The notes under the pieces: generated by a model | Database searches by the model: none | What the model saw: the letters and a program-made list of their open reading frames with translations, nothing else | Told to the model about the DNA's origin: nothing | Shown: piece by piece, positions 15,266-19,835 of the stretch | Position numbering within the stretch: the first letter of the stretch is position 1 | How the letters are laid out: each line of letters opens with the position of its first letter | Translations under genes and position numbers: made by a program | Assembly (NCBI GenBank): GCA_910585065.1 | Contig: CAJUCG010000031.1 | Coordinates: 1 to 19,835, forward strand | DNA length: 19,835 nucleotides | Direction: 5' to 3' | Source of the DNA: an uncultured Lachnospiraceae bacterium | Lineage (GTDB): Bacteria > Bacillota > Clostridia > Lachnospirales > Lachnospiraceae

Positions 15266-17130
15266 ATAAAAAACAGAAAAAAATGCTTGCCCGCATTATT
15301 TTATCAGCACTGCTATTGATTCTTTTTAAATTGCTTCCAATCGAAAACCCATATATTGGACTCGCGCTGTTTTTGGTGCCGTATCTGGTGATTGGATATG
15401 ATATTTTGCGCAAGGCGGTGCTTGGAATTTTTAACGGGCAGGTATTCGATGAAAATTTTCTGATGGCACTTGCGACGGTCGGCGCAATGATTCTCGGGGA
15501 GTATGTCGAGGGCGTAGCCGTTATGCTGTTTTATCAGATTGGCGAACTGTTTCAGAGTTATGCGGTTGGAAAGAGCCGCAAAAACATTACGGAATTGATG
15601 GATATTCGCCCGGATTACGCAAATATCTGGCAGGATGGGAAACTTGTGCAGATCGATCCGGATGAGGTGGAAGTCGGCAGTGTGATTGTGGTGCAGCCGG
15701 GGGAGAAAGTGCCAATTGACGGCGTGATTACACAGGGCATATCCTCTCTTAATACCAGCGCGTTAACCGGGGAGAGTCTGCCGCGCGAAGTAAAAGAAGG
15801 GGATAGCGTGATAAGCGGTTGTGTAAATTTATCGGGAGTTCTCCATGTGAAAACAAGCAAGCCCTTTGGAGAATCAACAGTTTCTAAAATTCTCGATCTT
15901 GTGGAAAATTCCAGTATGAAAAAGTCGCGCTCAGAGAATTTTATCACGCGGTTTGCAAAATATTACACTCCTGCGGTCTGCATTGGCGCGCTTATCCTGG
16001 CAGTACTTCCCCCGCTTGTCAATCTGCTTTTTGGAAATGCTGCTGCCTGGTCAAAATGGGTGATCCGCGCGCTGACCACGCTTGTAATTAGCTGCCCATG
16101 TGCGCTAGTAATTTCTATTCCGCTTAGCTTTTTTGGCGGGATTGGCGGAGCGTCGGCAAAGGGAATTTTAGTGAAAGGCTCCAATTACCTGGAGGCATTG
16201 TCTAAAACAAAGTATGTGGTGTGCGATAAGACGGGGACTCTGACCAAAGGTGTGTTTGAGGTAGTGCATATTATTCCGGAGGAAAATATACAAAAAGATG
16301 AGCTGCTGAGGTTGGCGGCATATGTGGAGAGCTATTCCAATCATCCAATCAGCCGGAGCTTAAAAGAAGCCTATGGAAAGCCGCTTGATTCGGGCAGAGT
16401 GCAGGATGTGGAGGAGCTGAGCGGCCATGGTGTGCAGGCGTTTGTGGACGGTCGATGTGTGGCGGTGGGCAACCGCAAATTGATGGAGAATTTAAAAATT
16501 GTCTGCAAAGAACCAAAGGAGGTAGGAACGCAGGTTCATGTGGCAGTGGATGGGAGCTATGCGGGTTATATTCTAATTTCCGATGTGGTAAAGCCGAGTG
16601 CGGCAAAGGCAGTGGCGGACTTAAAGCGGGCAGGAGTTGCGCAGGTGGTTATGCTGACTGGCGATGCAAAGCCTGTGGCGGAAGCCGTGGCGAGAGAAAT
16701 CGGCGTGGATGTGGTAAAGAGCGAGCTGCTTCCTGCGGATAAAGTGACGGAGGTTGAGGCACTGCTTGCAGCAAAGGGCGAAAGGGAGAAACTCGCTTTT
16801 GTCGGGGATGGCATTAATGATGCCCCAGTGCTTTCCCGCGCAGATATTGGGATTGCGATGGGCGCACTCGGATCAGATGCGGCGATCGAGGCGGCGGATA
16901 TTGTGCTGATGGATGACGATCCGGCAAAGATTGCCCTTGCCATGCAGATCTCTAGGAAAACGCTGCGGATTGTACACCAAAATATTGTGTTTGCACTGGC
17001 AGTAAAATTTGCCTGTCTTGGTTTCGGTGCTATTGGGTACGTGAATATGTGGTGGGCAATTTTTGCGGATGTCGGGGTGATGATCCTGGCAGTGCTAAAT
17101 GCGACAAGGGCATTGAGAGTTGAAAAATAA
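15262..17130 (+). CDS. P1B-2 type heavy-metal (Zn/Cd/Pb) exporting ATPase
   Basis: The pump moves divalent metal ions out of the cytoplasm using ATP. The 622-residue protein holds the P-type hallmarks: SALTGES in the actuator domain, phosphorylation site DKTGTLT (D322), the P1B-specific NHPIS loop, and GDGINDAP (D516). The metal class is set by SCPCALVISIP in the transport helix (C278, C280) together with K582 and D603 in the last helices (VKFACLG, FADVGVM). These are the ZntA/CadA-type residues for Zn2+, Cd2+ and Pb2+. No N-terminal HMA domain is fused; the preceding gene supplies it. The start codon has only a weak site (GTGAG), as expected for translation coupled by the ATGA overlap. It could be called zntA or cadA, but sequence alone does not decide. 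Confidence 0.93.
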   Translation: MNKKQKKMLARIILSALLLILFKLLPIENPYIGLALFLVPYLVIGYDILRKAVLGIFNGQVFDENFLMALATVGAMILGEYVEGVAVMLFYQIGELFQSYAVGKSRKNITELMDIRPDYANIWQDGKLVQIDPDEVEVGSVIVVQPGEKVPIDGVITQGISSLNTSALTGESLPREVKEGDSVISGCVNLSGVLHVKTSKPFGESTVSKILDLVENSSMKKSRSENFITRFAKYYTPAVCIGALILAVLPPLVNLLFGNAAAWSKWVIRALTTLVISCPCALVISIPLSFFGGIGGASAKGILVKGSNYLEALSKTKYVVCDKTGTLTKGVFEVVHIIPEENIQKDELLRLAAYVESYSNHPISRSLKEAYGKPLDSGRVQDVEELSGHGVQAFVDGRCVAVGNRKLMENLKIVCKEPKEVGTQVHVAVDGSYAGYILISDVVKPSAAKAVADLKRAGVAQVVMLTGDAKPVAEAVAREIGVDVVKSELLPADKVTEVEALLAAKGEREKLAFVGDGINDAPVLSRADIGIAMGALGSDAAIEAADIVLMDDDPAKIALAMQISRKTLRIVHQNIVFALAVKFACLGFGAIGYVNMWWAIFADVGVMILAVLNATRALRVEK

Positions 17131-17139
17131 AATTTATTA

Positions 17140-17168
17140 TTGCAAAAAATTCTACTAAGAGTTATAAT
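17140..17168 (+). promoter_or_regulatory. Sigma-A promoter of the ABC permease gene
   Basis: TTGCAA (17140-17145) and a perfect TATAAT (17163-17168) are spaced by 17 bases, just after the ATPase stop. A short inverted repeat, TGAAC (17181-17185) with GTTCA (17195-17199), lies at the predicted start of transcription. It may be an operator but is too short to rely on. About 75 bases of leader precede the gene. Confidence 0.7.
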
Positions 17169-17252
17169 AAAATTATTTAATGAACAAATAAACAGTTCAG
17201 TAAATAAGTAAGTGGCAAAAGTAAAATTTGTGAAAAGAAGGTGTATAGGAAA

Positions 17253-18071
17253 ATGAATCAAGCGAAAAAGAGGCGAAAAACAATTAAGCTGCACTGGAAT
17301 GTAAGATGTATATGTTGTCTGCTGCCAAGTTTTCTTGGAATTGCCGTTTTTTTTCTTATTCCATTTGTGCGTGTGCTGTATTACTCCATGATCAGCGACC
17401 AATTTCGAAGAAAATTTGTATGGTTTGACAATTTTATAGAAACCATCTCCAATGAGTTTTTTCAGCTTGCAATGAAAAATAGTCTGCTGCTGATTATGAT
17501 CGGCGTGCCAATCTTGATTTTATTCGCACTTCTCCTGTCGCTTGTATTGAGTTTTGGATTAAAGAAATTGCCATTTCTGCGGGATGCCTTTGTATTTCCG
17601 ATGTTGGTTCCAACCGCAGCCGTCGTGCTGGTATGGCAGCAGTTTTTTCACGGGGTGGATTCTGTGCTTCCGGTTTACCTTTTGTTTATATGGAAAAATC
17701 TAGGAATCTGTGTCATTCTTCTGACCTCTGCTCTCACTACATTGAACCCGGAGGTTTATGAGGCAGCGCGCATGGACGGAGCCAAGTGGTTTACTATACA
17801 TACGCGCTTATCCATCCCGATGGTAGCACCAACCATATTTTTTACCGTACTGCTTTCTATTATGAATTCCTTTCGGATTTTTAAAGAGAGTTATTTATAT
17901 TATGGGTCGAAATATCCGCCGGATTATGGTTATACCCTCCAATTTTATCTAAATAACAATTTTTTGAAATTTGACTACCAAAAATTGGCAAGCAGTTCGG
18001 TGTTAACTGCTTTTCTGGTACTTGCAATTGTGGCGGTTGGGTTTTCTTTACAAAAAAGATATGCACGGTAA
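17253..18071 (+). CDS. Orphan sugar-type ABC transporter permease (MalF/UgpA-like)
   Basis: The 272-residue integral membrane protein has about six TM segments, the first at ~20-42. It has the permease EAA loop for docking the ATPase, EAARMDGAKWFTIHTRLSIP, which is a good match to the carbohydrate uptake type 1 family. The EAA loop is intact and the length is near the ~290 usual for the smaller permeases of this type, so it looks functional. Oddly there is no partner permease, solute-binding protein or ATPase subunit on either side. The neighbours are a metal pump upstream and, beyond a terminator, a ZIP transporter. ATG 17253 is used, with AAGAAGG 11 bases upstream; GTG 17241 sits directly on that site and is unlikely. 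The substrate is unknown. Confidence 0.85.
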   Translation: MNQAKKRRKTIKLHWNVRCICCLLPSFLGIAVFFLIPFVRVLYYSMISDQFRRKFVWFDNFIETISNEFFQLAMKNSLLLIMIGVPILILFALLLSLVLSFGLKKLPFLRDAFVFPMLVPTAAVVLVWQQFFHGVDSVLPVYLLFIWKNLGICVILLTSALTTLNPEVYEAARMDGAKWFTIHTRLSIPMVAPTIFFTVLLSIMNSFRIFKESYLYYGSKYPPDYGYTLQFYLNNNFLKFDYQKLASSSVLTAFLVLAIVAVGFSLQKRYAR

Positions 18072-18140
18072 GCAAGCTTATCCCTGCGACCGGGAACGAA
18101 ACCCTAAAAGATGCATATAATTTTATAGAGTGAATAACTA

Positions 18141-18176
18141 GGACTGTGTATCGGCATCGGTACGCAGTTCTTTTGT
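18141..18176 (+). terminator. Intrinsic terminator after the ABC permease gene
   Basis: ggactgtgtatcg (18141-18153) pairs over 13 positions, three of them G-U, with cggtacgcagttc (18158-18170) around loop gcat. TTTTGT follows. It separates the permease transcript from the ZIP gene. Because an open frame for the ZIP gene can be read back through it from GTG 18146, it also argues that the true ZIP start is further downstream. Confidence 0.7.
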
Positions 18177-18199
18177 ACATGGAGGTTACAAAAAATTCT

Positions 18200-19018
18200 A
18201 TGAAATTGGCAGATTTCCTCCCGGTATTTTTAGGAACCGGGTTCACCTTTTTTATGACCATCTTGGGTGCAGCAATGGTGTTTTTGTTTGGCAGACAGAT
18301 GAAGCAGTCCCTCCTAAAAGGCTTTATGGGGTTTGCGGGCGGTGTGATGGTTGCTGCTTCTGTCTGGTCTCTGTTGCTTCCTGCAATCGAGGAGGCAACA
18401 GCGCAGGGCAAGTCCGGCGTTATTCCTGCTGGGGGTGGATTTTTATTTGGCGCAGTATTTTTCCTTGCTGTGGATTATGTGCTGCAAAAATTGCACGCGC
18501 AGAAAATGGAAAAACTGCGCGTGATGGAGGGAGAAGGGAGACAGCATCTGTCAAAGAAAATGACAATGTTGTTTCTGGCGGTGACACTGCACAATATCCC
18601 GGAGGGGATGGCGGTCGGTATGGCGTTTGCGATGGTCGCGCAGGGGAGTGAGTCAGTGGGAGTGACCATGGTATCCGCCATTGCTCTAGCCGTTGGCATT
18701 GGTATCCAAAATTTTCCAGAAGGTGCTGCCATCGCACTTCCGCTGCGCCAGGAAAATATCAGCCGCAGGAAAGCATTTTTTTATGGGGCACTCTCCGGAA
18801 TTGTCGAGCCGATCGCGGGGATTTTGACGGTGCTGATTGCGGGGTCGGTCAAAGCCGTGCTTCCGTGGATGCTTTCATTTGCTGCTGGTGCAATGATCTA
18901 TGTGGTTGTTGAGGAATTGATTCCGGAAGCTCATGTGGAGTCGGGGGTCAAAATAGGCACAATTGGTGCGCTGGCTGGTTTTCTTGCAATGATGGTACTT
19001 GATGTCGCACTGGGATAA
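18200..19018 (+). CDS. ZIP family metal transporter (GufA-type)
   Basis: The protein should carry Zn2+ or related divalent ions into the cytoplasm. The 272-residue reading has about eight TM helices. The binuclear metal-site motifs occur in order: HNIPEG (131-136), QNFPEG (170-175) and EELIPE (238-243), the pattern of the GufA subfamily. A charged cytoplasmic loop (~95-118, HAQKMEKLRVMEGEG) precedes the first motif. The start is uncertain: ATG 18200 begins a normal N-terminus and has GGAGG at 18181-18185, but 14 bases away, longer than usual. ATG 18179 has no site. No separate promoter was found between the terminator and the gene, so some read-through may drive it. Its stop is one base from the stop of the convergent gene. 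Confidence 0.9.
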   Translation: MKLADFLPVFLGTGFTFFMTILGAAMVFLFGRQMKQSLLKGFMGFAGGVMVAASVWSLLLPAIEEATAQGKSGVIPAGGGFLFGAVFFLAVDYVLQKLHAQKMEKLRVMEGEGRQHLSKKMTMLFLAVTLHNIPEGMAVGMAFAMVAQGSESVGVTMVSAIALAVGIGIQNFPEGAAIALPLRQENISRRKAFFYGALSGIVEPIAGILTVLIAGSVKAVLPWMLSFAAGAMIYVVVEELIPEAHVESGVKIGTIGALAGFLAMMVLDVALG

Positions 19019-19019
19019 A

Positions 19020-19835
19020 TTAATCTTCCCCTTCCAACTCCGGATTTTCTTTTGGAAAAATATTTTTTAATAGTTGTTCCGTGACAATCAGCGGTTCACT
19101 GCTGCTTAAAACTTGTTCATCCGGGCCGTGCTGGACGATGGTGATTGTTGCACCAATGTCCGGCAGCGGCATAACGGCGGTGAGAACGGTATCACTGACA
19201 AACATGGTTTCCTGTTCTTTGCCGTTTACCTGTACATAGCTGTATGGGGTAAAACCGGAGCCTAAAAGGAAGACTGTATAGATTTGGTCATTGTCTTTTT
19301 TGCTGAGGAACGACCAGAAACCATCATTTTCCTTTTCTGCTGGGGACGAGGGCAAAGGTGTGCCGGATAAGGCAGCATCCTGTATGATCTCATCCCCGGA
19401 ACCTGTATGATCGACGGGATTTTCGTTTTCTGTATTTTCCTTATTTGGCGGCAGTTTAAGTTCTTCCCCTGGCAGAATTTCTTTCACTCCTTCTTCTGAG
19501 GCTGATTTAAATGCCCGAATGCCGGTTAAGACGATGGGATCAATCCCCATTTTCATCTGTGTTGGCACGTAAGGATTTTCTCCGTTGTAGCAGTTTTGTT
19601 TGCCATAGAGCATATCATATTCCAAGATTTCTAGTTCTTCCAGATATAATTCTGAAAGTTTTTGTGTCTGATGGAAACCATTGATAATGCCGTCGTGAAT
19701 ATTCAGGCGTTCCAAAACATAGGAGTAGAGCTGATATGCCTCCAAATCTTTATGCTCTGGTTCAAGTTCAAAATTGCTCCAGACAACGTACTGTGTTGCA
19801 AACAGGCTGGCACCGCCTAGATCCTCCTGCGTCAA
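19020..19835 (-). CDS. LTA-synthase-like sulfatase-fold membrane enzyme, C-terminal part (5' end outside window)
   Basis: The frame runs off the right edge with no start; 271 residues remain. The first ~110 (FATQYVVWSNFELE, then helix-rich EYDMLYGKQNCYNGENPYV and MKMGIDPIVL) match from memory the end of the extracellular sulfatase-like domain of lipoteichoic acid synthase/phosphoglycerol transferase family proteins. The catalytic threonine, metal-binding residues and TM helices would lie beyond the window. An acidic, low-complexity linker (~115-175) then leads to an extra domain of ~85 residues with LLGSGFTPYSYVQVNGK and MFVSDTVLTAVMPLP, which looks like an Ig-like IPT/TIG fold. The usual family lacks this domain. 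The role is probably cell-envelope polymer synthesis, which is inference. Confidence 0.75.
   Translation of the reverse strand: MTQEDLGGASLFATQYVVWSNFELEPEHKDLEAYQLYSYVLERLNIHDGIINGFHQTQKLSELYLEELEILEYDMLYGKQNCYNGENPYVPTQMKMGIDPIVLTGIRAFKSASEEGVKEILPGEELKLPPNKENTENENPVDHTGSGDEIIQDAALSGTPLPSSPAEKENDGFWSFLSKKDNDQIYTVFLLGSGFTPYSYVQVNGKEQETMFVSDTVLTAVMPLPDIGATITIVQHGPDEQVLSSSEPLIVTEQLLKNIFPKENPELEGED

Noticed and set aside
16566..17402. Long minus-strand open frame opposite the P-type ATPase
   Set aside because: Its product is Ala/Ser/Thr-rich low-complexity sequence typical of the antisense of a GC-biased gene. It has no ribosome binding site and spans two real plus-strand genes and a promoter.
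18146..18199. N-terminal extension of the ZIP protein from GTG 18146
   Set aside because: The GTG lies inside the terminator stem and has no ribosome binding site. The added residues do not look like a ZIP N-terminus.
17881..18411. Minus-strand frame across the permease-ZIP gap
   Set aside because: It crosses the terminator hairpin and both flanking genes, with no ribosome binding site and no recognisable domain.

Overview
The window looks like ordinary chromosome from a low-to-mid GC Firmicute, most likely a gut-type clostridium of the Lachnospiraceae. The grounds are strong AGGAGG-type ribosome binding sites, sigma-A promoters with near-consensus TTGACA/TATAAT boxes, the gene order trpS - pth - mfd - parvulin-like lipoprotein - asparaginase, and an ECF-like sigma factor with a large C-terminal extension of a kind I associate with clostridia. 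No prophage, complete insertion sequence, CRISPR array or rRNA is visible. The family assignment rests on memory of such loci, not on a search.

Layout. The left edge cuts a tRNA-Lys(TTT). About 645 bases follow with no convincing gene, only a weak transposase-like remnant. Next is a sigma-70 family factor fused to a ~285-residue C-terminal region (701-2197, +), closed by a bidirectional terminator against a four-TM membrane protein of unknown function (2244-3680, -). A perfect 10-bp inverted repeat lies between that gene and a small hypothetical gene (3927-4304, +). The small gene overlaps tail-to-tail by 101 bp with a TtcA-like tRNA thiolation enzyme (-), which is coupled to a CPBP intramembrane protease (-). 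A second minus-strand pair follows, a GNAT acetyltransferase and a MORN-variant repeat protein overlapping by 4 bases.

From 7099 to 14916 all genes are on the plus strand: trpS, pth, mfd, a PpiC/SurA-like lipoprotein and a type I asparaginase. This is a translation-quality, DNA-repair and protein-folding housekeeping block. Between pth and mfd lies a tandem repeat of two 103-bp units plus a 12-base stub. It can form competing hairpins, and its first copy supplies the stop codon of pth.

From 14925 the content turns to transport. A small HMA metallochaperone-like protein and a P1B-2 (Zn/Cd/Pb-type) exporting ATPase form one operon, with an inverted repeat at the presumed start of transcription that looks like a metal-responsive operator. 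They are followed by an orphan sugar-type ABC permease with its own promoter, a terminator, and a GufA-type ZIP metal transporter. The right edge cuts the C-terminal part of an LTA-synthase-like sulfatase-fold membrane enzyme (-) with an extra C-terminal domain. Export by the ATPase and import by the ZIP protein suggest a local zinc-homeostasis cluster; the ABC permease has no obvious place in it.

Nothing here is clearly an undescribed system. The best leads are the pth-mfd tandem repeat, the possible internal translation start in the sigma fusion gene, the convergent overprinted gene ends, and the orphan permease among metal genes.
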